Shown: positions 17,570 through 26,099 of the stretch, in pieces
Layout: each line of letters opens with the position of its first letter
Position numbering within the stretch: position 1 is the first letter of the stretch
Source: Mesohalobacter salilacus
GTDB lineage: Bacteria; Bacteroidota; Bacteroidia; Flavobacteriales; Flavobacteriaceae
Assembly (NCBI GenBank): GCA_003931895.1
Contig: RRZV01000100.1
Location: 1-42,951 of the forward strand
Reading direction: 5' to 3'
DNA: 42,951 bases
Translations under genes and position numbers: made by a program
Notes under the pieces: generated by a model
What the model saw: the letters and a program-made list of their open reading frames with translations, nothing else
Database searches by the model: none
Told to the model about the DNA's origin: nothing

Positions 17570-18415
17570 TTATTCATAAACTCTAACGTAATCAACTATC
17601 ATACTTTGAGGAAAAATAGTTTCTGCATTTGGATTACCAGGTAAATTGCCACCTACGGCTATATTAAGTATAATGTAAAACGGTCTATCATTAAATACCC
17701 AAACCCCTTCGCCATTGGTTTCTTCTTCAATATCTTTTGGCGTTAAAGACTGGTATAATTTATCATCGATATAGTAGTTGATTCGGTTTGGTGACCATTC
17801 AATACCGTAAATATGGAACTCAGTATCAACTCTGCTATTTTGAAGAGTAAACTCTTTAGAAACTGATGCAGCACCAGAAAAGCCTGGGCCGTGAGCGGTG
17901 CCGAAAATGGTAGTCGGTTCGTCACCAACATTTTCCATAATATCTATTTCTCCGACTTGGGGCCAAATAGCTCCATCACTATCATCACCAAGCAACCAAA
18001 ACGCTGGCCAATAGCCTTTTCCAGAAGGTAATTTTATTCGGGCTTCAAAACGACCAAATTGTTTTTCAAAGAGGCCTTTGGTTTTTAGCCTTGCAGAAGT
18101 AAAATTGCTGCCTTCAATCGACTCTTGTCTGGCTGTGATGACAAGAACACCATTTTCAACTTTGACGTTTTCTGGTCTATCGGTGTAGTATTGAAGTTCA
18201 TTATTACCCCAACCTGGAATACCTTCAGCTGAGCCGTCACCAATGTCGAAAGTCCAATTTTGAGGATTTGGCGCACCATCTTGGTCAAATTCGTCTGACC
18301 AAACGAGATTGTTTTTAGTCACCACTTCTTGAGTTTCGTCTTCACTACAACTCGAAAAACAAATTGAGAGTAAAAGAAAAATTGGTATATATTTCATTTT
18401 AAAAGTTTTTTTCAT
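17570..18415 (-). CDS. GH16 laminarinase (endo-beta-1,3-glucanase), lipoprotein
   Basis: A 281-residue single-domain GH16 enzyme with lipobox FSSC (Cys23). The catalytic signature ExDxxE is complete in VGEIDIMENVG (nucleophile Glu156, Asp158, acid/base Glu161). Family landmarks around it include WSDEFDQDG, GWGNNELQYYTDRPEN, GRFEARIKLPSGKGYWPAFWLL, FGTAHGPGFSG and FYIILNIAVGGNLPG. The IDIME form with an extra Met between the catalytic residues is typical of GH16 laminarinases (subfamily 3). It would cut the beta-1,3 backbone of laminarin at the surface or in the periplasm. The neighbours on both sides are non-catalytic binding lipoproteins at 14 and 17 bp, so enzyme and binding modules are made as separate polypeptides from one operon. 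Confidence 0.95.
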   Translation of the reverse strand: MKKTFKMKYIPIFLLLSICFSSCSEDETQEVVTKNNLVWSDEFDQDGAPNPQNWTFDIGDGSAEGIPGWGNNELQYYTDRPENVKVENGVLVITARQESIEGSNFTSARLKTKGLFEKQFGRFEARIKLPSGKGYWPAFWLLGDDSDGAIWPQVGEIDIMENVGDEPTTIFGTAHGPGFSGAASVSKEFTLQNSRVDTEFHIYGIEWSPNRINYYIDDKLYQSLTPKDIEEETNGEGVWVFNDRPFYIILNIAVGGNLPGNPNAETIFPQSMIVDYVRVYE

Positions 18416-18432
18416 AATTAATAATTTAAAAC

Positions 18433-19893
18433 TTACTCCACATAGAAGTAAATGTTATCTAAAAATACATTAGAAATGGTAGGGTTATTAGGTCCTGCTT
18501 CTGAATTAAACAACAATAAACCTATCCGGTTTCTGTCCGACAAGCCAGAAAAATCTGAGAGTGGGATATCAAAACTCACCCATTCATCTTCGAGCAACTG
18601 GTCTCCTGTAATTAAGAAAGAGCCTACGGTTTCAGATGCTCCAAAATTTGTTAATTCCATTAGAAACCTATCGTTAGCTTCAAGAGGTTCTTGGATATTA
18701 ATATCAATGTGTAAATGCGTTAAATTAGTAGCATCAACTGGTTGAACTGCTTCTGCTGGAAATGTTACATCATTAAAAACAATCCCAACAAAATTTAATT
18801 GCGTGTAACTGATTATATTTTCTGGTCCAACCGGAACAATACCACCAAGAGTAGTTTGAAATGGCTCAAAAAACGAGTTATATCTTGAAACTGGAATATC
18901 TTGATAAGCATCGCTAAAAATAGAGACCACATCTTCAGCTGGTCTTGTTGGAGTTGGTGCAAAATTAAAACCACCTTCTACAGTTAAGTTCAAAGAGCCT
19001 TCTGCGGCTATATTGCGTAAACTAGCTGTTATTGAAGCATCACCAGTACTCGCAACTGACACTAAACCTGTTTCATCTACCGATGCGACTTGCGGGTTTG
19101 TTGATTGAAAATCAAAATACGCTGGTGCGGCTTGTACTGTGACGTTTTCTCCTGAAGCTAAGTTTGCTGTCAAGTTTAACCCGGTAAGTTCAATAGGGAC
19201 ATCAATAAATCCTTGTTGCACTACGTCTTCTCCGTTTAATATTGCAGGCCTCAATTGCCCAATAGTGCTTAAATTTTCAAATTTAATTTCATCAAGCCAA
19301 AATGTCCAAGCGACTTCATTGCCGTTAGGCTCATCATCAACAATATCAAAACCTCCAGCTGTAAAGAAAAACATACCTCTTTCCTGAACAAGTTTAGAAG
19401 GGTTTGGAATTGGAACGACGTACTTCTTCCAGTCGGTTGTCAATTCTAGACCTTGTCTTACAACAGGAAATTTATCTTCTAAAAAATCATTACCAAAACC
19501 AACGTTACTTAAAGTTCCATTTACAGAACCTTTAGCCCAAAACGTGAGGGCGTCAAAACCTGTTAAGTCTCTGCCTTCTCCTCTATCTCTAAAAATTCCT
19601 CCAACAAAATTACCGTCTGGATTATTTGGTCCAGGCACAGCAATTTTAATAGACGAAGAACCAAGAAAGGACTCGTTATCATCTGTTCCAAAAGCTTCAG
19701 GGTTTGCACCTTCCAAGGGATCTATTGATATGAAAAACTCATCTGTTAATCCCACAGGGTTGTCCGTGTAAACTTCAGCAGTATTAGGAAAAGAAGCTAA
19801 AACTGCATCATCTGAAATATCACGCTCGCATCCTGAAAAGATTGCCAGGCATAAAAGTAAAAGCGTATAGGTTTTAAAATTTAATTTGATCAT
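18433..19893 (-). CDS. Multi-domain glycan-binding lipoprotein (beta-sandwich, Big_2, beta-sandwich)
   Basis: A 486-residue lipoprotein (lipobox FSGC, Cys22) without a catalytic motif. The N-terminal jelly-roll (about 40-215) shows GFDALTFWAKGS and VAWTFWLDEIKFEN, typical of galactose-binding-like carbohydrate modules. A bacterial Ig-like (Big_2-type) domain follows (about 235-315, FQSTNPQVASVDETGLVSV). The C-terminal sandwich (about 320-486) opens PTRPAEDVVSIFSDAYQDI and ends VFLDNIYFYVE, matching the second sandwich of the T9SS protein at 5601-6965 and resembling the ExoP-type C-terminal module known from beta-glucan enzymes. The role inferred is a surface glycan-binding protein for laminarin. 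It lies 6 bp after the GH-A/barrel gene and 17 bp before GH16. Confidence 0.78.
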   Translation of the reverse strand: MIKLNFKTYTLLLLCLAIFSGCERDISDDAVLASFPNTAEVYTDNPVGLTDEFFISIDPLEGANPEAFGTDDNESFLGSSSIKIAVPGPNNPDGNFVGGIFRDRGEGRDLTGFDALTFWAKGSVNGTLSNVGFGNDFLEDKFPVVRQGLELTTDWKKYVVPIPNPSKLVQERGMFFFTAGGFDIVDDEPNGNEVAWTFWLDEIKFENLSTIGQLRPAILNGEDVVQQGFIDVPIELTGLNLTANLASGENVTVQAAPAYFDFQSTNPQVASVDETGLVSVASTGDASITASLRNIAAEGSLNLTVEGGFNFAPTPTRPAEDVVSIFSDAYQDIPVSRYNSFFEPFQTTLGGIVPVGPENIISYTQLNFVGIVFNDVTFPAEAVQPVDATNLTHLHIDINIQEPLEANDRFLMELTNFGASETVGSFLITGDQLLEDEWVSFDIPLSDFSGLSDRNRIGLLLFNSEAGPNNPTISNVFLDNIYFYVE

Positions 19894-19899
19894 TATCTT

Positions 19900-22800
19900 T
19901 TATTTTCCGATATTAATATGAATATATGTTCTGATTTCCCACTCCGTACCATCTGGAAAGCCAGCAGCACTTAAAATGGGGTCACCATTAAAAGTCCCTA
20001 CAGGCGTTTGATTGGGTAAATATCTTGGTGAATTTTCGTCTAATGAACGCCAAGTTCCGCGTATACCGATGCGTGTATTTGGTAAAACAAACCAATCAGG
20101 TTTACTCAACGAATACGATACATCTAACATTAATTGAACAGGATAAGTTAAGTTAAAATCTCTGTGGTAGTCAAATGGTCCCCAATCGTCAATTTTGACG
20201 TGACCTTGGACTTTCCAGTTTTTATAAAGAGCTCTTAAATCTGCACCATAACGATAAATATTTCTCTCGTCATCACCATTAGCTTGACCCTTACCGTAGT
20301 AAAAGTTTCCTATTAAACCTAATTCTGGACTAATTTTAGACACCATTCTGGTATGGGCTTCCCATAAATCTTCTTCAGGAACAGTATTTCCAAAAGCAAA
20401 AAACGTACGATCAGCTAAAAACCCTACGTGACCATCAGTTGTAGATTTATTGTCGTGATAAACAAAACCTGCACTCATGGCAAAACTGGCATCTTCTGCC
20501 CTGTCGTTATTCCACTCATACATATAAGTACCTGGTGTTGGGTCGAAAGTGATCAAAATTTCACCAGCAGTTTTTTCTCTATTGCTTCGTACAGCAAAGG
20601 GATCATCAATGATATTTCGTATTCTCCCTGGAGCTGCAACATCGTTTGGCATTGGATCAACTAAAGGTTGTTGCCATAAGAAGTTTGGTGCTATTTGCCA
20701 TTTTCCAATATTATAGGTAAAGCCAGTTAGCACATTTGATAAGTTACCTGTACCAACGTCTTTAAGTTTCCAACCAGTTAGGGTCATGGTTTGATCGTAT
20801 CCACCTCCAGCAACAAGACCTGAAACACCACCTTGGGCATACCATTGAAACTTTCCGCCTTGATAAGTAAGTTTACCTTTCCAACCCCAATTGTCATCAG
20901 AATCTATTTTATCAATAACGACTTGACCATCGTCTGTAATATCTTGGTAAGAACTATCATTAAGTGGGCTACCACCCCAAATTCCTCCTAAAGTCAAACC
21001 AAATCTTCCGAAATCCCTTTCAAAAACAAGTGTTGCTCGTTCTGTCGGCCATGGTGGAATAACACCACTACGAACTTGATTTTGGTCTAAAACACGACGA
21101 CCGTTTTCGTCAAACTCTAAATCCGTTTCAACATCTCTATGGTAAATACCTGTTACTGTCCAATGTTTAATTTCTGTTCTATATTTAAAAAGCATCGTTG
21201 GATTAGCACCCCACCAGAGTTGTGGACCAAACGCTGCTTTAAAGCCGTCTGCTACACCTTTACCATCTAATTCAAAACCAAGGATTTCACCATTATAAAT
21301 ATCTAAATTGGGTCCGTAGTTAGCTTCAGGATAAAGGCCGAAGAAATCACCTTCGTAGCCCCAATGGTAATGGCCTGTTCTATAGAAGCCTCTTAAATCA
21401 AAATGTTCAGCATTCCATTCATATTCGGCTTGATAAACAGTTACTCGCTCATTATCTTCTAAAACAACTTCTCCATCTGGAGTATCTACCGTTATAGGTC
21501 TGGCTCTATTTTCATAAAATATTTCGTCAATTGGATTTGTAGCGACATTCCCAACAATGTTAAAATCAACTTTGGCACGCATATTCGGAGAAGGCCTTCC
21601 TTCCACACCAATATAATAAGACTGCATATGATCAAAACCTTGCTGATCAGGAAATGTGTTAGCATCTGGGTCTGCATTTTCTGGTGTCGTGAGAAGGCTA
21701 CCACCTGTATTGAAAGTAGTAAATTCTGCTCTTAATGTACTTATGCTAATTTTATTTGAACCACCACCGCCTAATGCAGCTTTATCACCGCGAGCACGCA
21801 AAACGGCGTCCATTATGGAGATGTTATTAAAGTAATTATTAACAAAGTCTAAATTAGTGCCTTCAGCAAATGGATCTAATTTATGTGCTTCTTTTAAAGC
21901 ATAGTAAGCTGCTCTGGGATATAATTCATATAATCCTCTTGAATTAGAAAAGCCTTTAGCGCAAATACCAAACCACTCTTCGTTCATATTGTTTTTGCCC
22001 TCTACGTGGTCAATTTCGTAACCTCCATTAGACCAAGATGCATTATTGTCGTGAACATCTAAATTGGTGGTTTGTCCAAATTTCCACCAACCATCACTAA
22101 ATTGAAATGTATAACCACCTAATGAGTTTTCTGCCTTACCAAGGCCAGCTGCATTTTGATAAATTTCTTTCCAGTTTTCAACCATATAATGCGCTTGCAT
22201 TTTTTGATCTTCTTGATTGTCTTTTGCATTAAAAGCATCTGATCCAAATTCTGTAAATAAGATGGGTTTTCCATATTCTTTTTTGACACGTTCAAAAGCA
22301 TCTCCAAAAGAAGCACCTCTATACATATTGGTTCCGTAAATATCTACATCAGGACATTCTTCAGCAATAATATCTAAAAACAGTAAATCACCATTACAAA
22401 TTGCAACTGGTACGTCATTGTTTATAGACTTTATTTTGAGGGCTGCGTCATTCATTAACTTATACATAGGTCGTCCTCGGCTTTCTCCAACTGCTCGGCG
22501 TTGGTCTTCTTCATCAGGAAAATCCTCTGTTTCCGCTCCAGCCCAAAACAATCCATAATTATTTTCATTACCTAATAAATAGAGTAATAAACCTGGCGTG
22601 TTTTTATATGTCTGTGCTAAATCAGTTACCTCAGACATTAATAATTCTTTAGTTGCAGGATCATCGTATTTTGTTACAGGAGTCCATACGCCATCAATGG
22701 TTAATCCATAACGCCCAAAAGAATGATTTAACATGGTGTAAATACCGTAATTCTCATAGATATATGTGATCCACTTGGGTTGAATACCGGTGTAGATTCT

Positions 22801-23067
22801 TACAGTATTCACACCCATATTTTTTAGCAAGCTCATCTCGTTATCAAGCGCTGCTTTAATGATGTCATCAGGCTGTTCCCAAAGGCTATAATTAAAATTT
22901 TTACCAATTGGCATATGAGCCCAATTCATTCCATTAGCAATAAACTTCTCACCATTAACAAGTAAATACTGACCACTGGCGTCGTCTATAACTTTAACTT
23001 GATTTGTTTGAGCAAAAGTTGCATAGCAACATAAAATGTAAACTAAAACTAAATATATGCTTTTCAT
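19900..23067 (-). CDS. GH-A TIM-barrel glycosidase fused to a beta-barrel-like C-terminal domain
   Basis: A 1055-residue exported protein (signal peptide ends about ATFAQ, residue 20; no lipobox). Residues about 24-405 form a clan GH-A TIM barrel: NGMNWAHMP, MGVNTVRIYTG, acid/base in LLYLLGNENN (Glu168), IYGTNMYRG, and nucleophile in ILFTEFGSDAF (Glu273). It looks closest to the GH2 C-terminal/GH5-like group, but no defined family can be assigned. Residues about 420-1055 contain many short alternating strands rich in aromatic residues separated by charged turns, ending EIRTYIHINIGK, as in porin-like outer-membrane barrels. One polypeptide thus seems to carry a glycosidase and an outer-membrane barrel, with no break in frame. 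It is the first gene of the long laminarin operon. Specificity for beta-1,3- or beta-1,6-glucan is inferred from context. Confidence 0.75.
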   Translation of the reverse strand: MKSIYLVLVYILCCYATFAQTNQVKVIDDASGQYLLVNGEKFIANGMNWAHMPIGKNFNYSLWEQPDDIIKAALDNEMSLLKNMGVNTVRIYTGIQPKWITYIYENYGIYTMLNHSFGRYGLTIDGVWTPVTKYDDPATKELLMSEVTDLAQTYKNTPGLLLYLLGNENNYGLFWAGAETEDFPDEEDQRRAVGESRGRPMYKLMNDAALKIKSINNDVPVAICNGDLLFLDIIAEECPDVDIYGTNMYRGASFGDAFERVKKEYGKPILFTEFGSDAFNAKDNQEDQKMQAHYMVENWKEIYQNAAGLGKAENSLGGYTFQFSDGWWKFGQTTNLDVHDNNASWSNGGYEIDHVEGKNNMNEEWFGICAKGFSNSRGLYELYPRAAYYALKEAHKLDPFAEGTNLDFVNNYFNNISIMDAVLRARGDKAALGGGGSNKISISTLRAEFTTFNTGGSLLTTPENADPDANTFPDQQGFDHMQSYYIGVEGRPSPNMRAKVDFNIVGNVATNPIDEIFYENRARPITVDTPDGEVVLEDNERVTVYQAEYEWNAEHFDLRGFYRTGHYHWGYEGDFFGLYPEANYGPNLDIYNGEILGFELDGKGVADGFKAAFGPQLWWGANPTMLFKYRTEIKHWTVTGIYHRDVETDLEFDENGRRVLDQNQVRSGVIPPWPTERATLVFERDFGRFGLTLGGIWGGSPLNDSSYQDITDDGQVVIDKIDSDDNWGWKGKLTYQGGKFQWYAQGGVSGLVAGGGYDQTMTLTGWKLKDVGTGNLSNVLTGFTYNIGKWQIAPNFLWQQPLVDPMPNDVAAPGRIRNIIDDPFAVRSNREKTAGEILITFDPTPGTYMYEWNNDRAEDASFAMSAGFVYHDNKSTTDGHVGFLADRTFFAFGNTVPEEDLWEAHTRMVSKISPELGLIGNFYYGKGQANGDDERNIYRYGADLRALYKNWKVQGHVKIDDWGPFDYHRDFNLTYPVQLMLDVSYSLSKPDWFVLPNTRIGIRGTWRSLDENSPRYLPNQTPVGTFNGDPILSAAGFPDGTEWEIRTYIHINIGK

Positions 23068-23297
23068 AAGGATGAAATTAATATGTTGTTAACAAACTTA
23101 AACGTTTTCGTAAATTAAATGTAGTAAACTACCTTTACAAAAAACATACATCTTAAAATTTTAACATTTAAATCTGTTGTATAGCTAATGATACCACTTA
23201 AATACTATCTAAACGCTTAAATAATAATAAAATATAGAAAGCATTCTTTACTCAGTGTAAAGTTGATGTAAAGTTATTTAAATGTAATGTAAAGAAG
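23068..23297 (-). promoter_or_regulatory. Promoter/operator region of the laminarinase operon
   Basis: This 230-bp gap separates the regulator's stop codon from the first operon gene. A -7 element reads TAAGTTTG on the minus strand (23100-23093), 25 bp before the ATG, and overlaps the 10-bp palindrome TTGTTAACAA (23086-23095). CTTAAAATTTTAAC lies at 23152-23165. At the far end three direct copies of TGTAAAG start at 23256, 23267 and 23288 (11 and 21 bp apart, about one and two helical turns), and CTTTAC (23246-23251) makes an inverted repeat with the first. An inverted single copy CTTTACA is at 23133-23139. These are plausible binding sites for the regulator encoded next door; the sequence is AT-rich, so chance is not excluded. 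Confidence 0.5.
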
Positions 23298-26087
23298 TTA
23301 TAATCCTAAAATATAGTTTGTTAAGCTTTCATCACGATTTAAATTCATTTTTTTACGCAATCGATAGCGTTTTATTTCAACGCTTTTGGTTGAAATATTA
23401 AATAAAGGTGCTATTTCTTTTGAAGTTAAATTTAACCTCAGATAAGCACAAAGTTTTAAATCGTTAGGTGTGAGTGAAGAATGCTTGTCTTTAAGTTTTT
23501 TGAAAAAATCTTTATCAGCGTTATTGAAAGCTTCTTCAAAGAATTTCCAATCATCGGTATCATTTAGGTTGTTGTCAATAGTTTTTATTACCTTTTTAAT
23601 TTTTGAGTGAGATGAGCTGACTGGGTTCAAGTCAGATTTGATTTTAGATAAAAATTCATTTTTCTTTATGAGTCCCATAGTAGAAATGGCTAACTCTCTA
23701 TTTTTACTCTCTACGTCATGCTTGAGTTTTTCATTATTAAGTTTCATTATTTTTTTTTGCGACTCGAGCTCTTTTAATTCTAATTTTCTTTCTGCTTCTT
23801 CTTCTAAATGCCTCTTTTGTTTTTTATAATATTGTTTATATATACTATGAATTGAGAGTGCAATTAAGACAAAAAGTACAACATATATCACAATCATTAG
23901 ATTAGACAAATAAAATGGTCTTTTGACTTTAAATTTAAAGGATTGGATTTTACTCAAATTATCTTTACCTATTCGACTTCTAACTTTGAATGTGTAATCT
24001 CCAAAAGACAAGTTTTTGTAAACTATATTTCCACTATCTTGCCATTCACTCCAAGTGTCATTGTATCCTTGGAGCTTGTATTGATATTCACTTTTTAAAA
24101 GTAAGTCAAAGTTATTTGAGCTCACATAAAATGAAATATTATTAAATTTATTCTTAAAAACTGGTATTTGTTCACTCCCACTAACAATAATAGTTTGATT
24201 TGCTTTATTTTCAACATTGATTTTTTTAATTGATACCTCAGGCTTTAAATTAATAAATTGTTTTGGATTTACTTTTAGGTATCCATCACTTTTGCCTATC
24301 AAATAATTTCCTGACTTGAGTAAATTTACGTTTTCGTAGCCAGATATTTGATGTCGAGCTTCAACGTTAATTGGTATTCTATTGATTGTGTATTCATTTT
24401 TAACTGAACTCGGTGTAATATTTACGATATCTGTTTTTGTAAAAACCCAGAGTTTATTGTCTTTAGTTTTAATTAAACGCCCTGATGAATAGTTTTCTGG
24501 TGTGTATATTTTTGATAAAACAGTATCTTTTTTAAATTCTGAAAGATTTTTATCATAAAAATAGATACCTTTTTTATAAGCATAAAGTATTTTATCTTGA
24601 AATTTTATAATTGAAGAAAATAAGCCTTTCTCAATAGACTCGTCTTTTTTAAAATTGACAACCTGAGTTAAATCTTCATCGAGAGTCAGTTTATATATGC
24701 CTTTGTATTCGTGATTAACCAGTATATTATTAGAGTCTATAAATTCAAAATACTTTGTAGAAATTTCAAATCCTTTAAGTTTCTTATCGTGTTGCCAAAG
24801 ACCCTCATTTCGGGTATAAATATTTAAACCTTCGTAATTACCTGAAATGATTGTATTCTCGTCGATAGCTTTGAACATCCAAGTTCCTTGCACGCCATTT
24901 AAAAGTTTTGCGTTATCATCATTTATTATGTAAGTACCGTTATGATGCCCGCAAAAAAGGGTGTTTTTGTGCTCAAACAAAGACCACACTTGACCTTTGG
25001 TATTATTAATTAGTTCAAATTCTTTAGATTCTTGATTAAGTTTAAACAAGCCTTGATTAGTCCCTAAATATATATCCCCATTAAATATAATAGAGGTATA
25101 AATCGTGCCTAATTTACCATTATCGTCATTAAATATTGACAATTCTGAATTAACATTTACAGTATTAATTCCATTATCTAAACCCAACCAAATATTTTTA
25201 TCGTTATCTTGAAATAAACTCAATACCGTGTTGTTGAGTAAAGCATTGTCTTGATTAAGTTGAAAGCTGATTTTATTTTGAGACAATTTGATTAATCCGT
25301 GAGAAATTGTTCCTAAGTAAATATCACCATTATCGACTTGAAGGCTGTTATAAACTGAAATTTTTGATAAAAGTCCGTTATCATTTGATGCTGTATAAAT
25401 AGTATTATCTTTTATATTTATAATACCATTATACTGAGTTTGTGCATAAATTTGATCGTTTATTTTATAAAGATTAATTAATATGCTGTTTTTTATTGCA
25501 TTAGATGTATTGACTTGAATTTCTTTACCGTTAATTTGTTTGAAAATCCCTTCATGTTTTTTGTGGTAGTACATTATGTTATCAAGAACCACAAGCTTTG
25601 TGATACCGTTATCAGCGCTTATAACCTCAAAATCTTTATTTATAGTATCGTACATATAAATAGAGTTTAGGGACTGAAAAAGCACATAATCATTTAAGGT
25701 GGTTATTTTCCAAAACTGCTCGTCTTCTGCAAGGTTTAATTCTTTAGAAAGTGATTTGTATTGGTATGTAGCGTTGTCTTTTTTTTGCCAAATACCGAAA
25801 TCCATATAAGCACCTGTGTAAATGTCATTACCAACTGCAAAAACAGATCTTAGAATAGTATTATTTGGTGAACCAAGCAACTGCCATCTTTCGCCGTCAT
25901 ACATCAATAAACCCTTGCCATTAGCAAAAAACATATTATTATCATCTGTTTGAGTAATAGACCAATTTTGATTATCGGCCCCATATATTTCTGGAGAAAA
26001 ACTCAACACAGGAGGTATTTCTTGTGCAAATAGTTGATTTGCATGAAATAGAGATAATAATAAAAAAAATGACAAAGAATTTTTCAA
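23298..26087 (-). CDS. Membrane-spanning sensor/LuxR-type HTH transcription regulator
   Basis: A 929-residue one-component regulator. In order: signal peptide (ends about residue 22, QLFAQ), a periplasmic beta-propeller of two-component-regulator-propeller repeats (about 30-640, e.g. DNKDNKNIWLGLDNGINTV-type units), a Y_Y_Y immunoglobulin-like domain (about 660-725, YQYKLQGYNDTWSEWQ, FKVRSR), one membrane helix (about 733-757), a Lys/Glu-rich coiled coil (about 760-815), and a C-terminal LuxR/GerE-type helix-turn-helix (about 865-925, LTPNDLKLCAYLRLNLTSKEIAPLF then KSVEIKRYRLRKKMN). No histidine kinase, ATPase or receiver domain is present, so the membrane protein itself must carry the signal to DNA. 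It lies 12 bp after pepT and between the two halves of the laminarin locus, which it presumably controls by sensing beta-glucan oligosaccharides. Confidence 0.88.
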   Translation of the reverse strand: MKNSLSFFLLLSLFHANQLFAQEIPPVLSFSPEIYGADNQNWSITQTDDNNMFFANGKGLLMYDGERWQLLGSPNNTILRSVFAVGNDIYTGAYMDFGIWQKKDNATYQYKSLSKELNLAEDEQFWKITTLNDYVLFQSLNSIYMYDTINKDFEVISADNGITKLVVLDNIMYYHKKHEGIFKQINGKEIQVNTSNAIKNSILINLYKINDQIYAQTQYNGIINIKDNTIYTASNDNGLLSKISVYNSLQVDNGDIYLGTISHGLIKLSQNKISFQLNQDNALLNNTVLSLFQDNDKNIWLGLDNGINTVNVNSELSIFNDDNGKLGTIYTSIIFNGDIYLGTNQGLFKLNQESKEFELINNTKGQVWSLFEHKNTLFCGHHNGTYIINDDNAKLLNGVQGTWMFKAIDENTIISGNYEGLNIYTRNEGLWQHDKKLKGFEISTKYFEFIDSNNILVNHEYKGIYKLTLDEDLTQVVNFKKDESIEKGLFSSIIKFQDKILYAYKKGIYFYDKNLSEFKKDTVLSKIYTPENYSSGRLIKTKDNKLWVFTKTDIVNITPSSVKNEYTINRIPINVEARHQISGYENVNLLKSGNYLIGKSDGYLKVNPKQFINLKPEVSIKKINVENKANQTIIVSGSEQIPVFKNKFNNISFYVSSNNFDLLLKSEYQYKLQGYNDTWSEWQDSGNIVYKNLSFGDYTFKVRSRIGKDNLSKIQSFKFKVKRPFYLSNLMIVIYVVLFVLIALSIHSIYKQYYKKQKRHLEEEAERKLELKELESQKKIMKLNNEKLKHDVESKNRELAISTMGLIKKNEFLSKIKSDLNPVSSSHSKIKKVIKTIDNNLNDTDDWKFFEEAFNNADKDFFKKLKDKHSSLTPNDLKLCAYLRLNLTSKEIAPLFNISTKSVEIKRYRLRKKMNLNRDESLTNYILGL

Positions 26088-26099
26088 AAGCTCTAAAGT

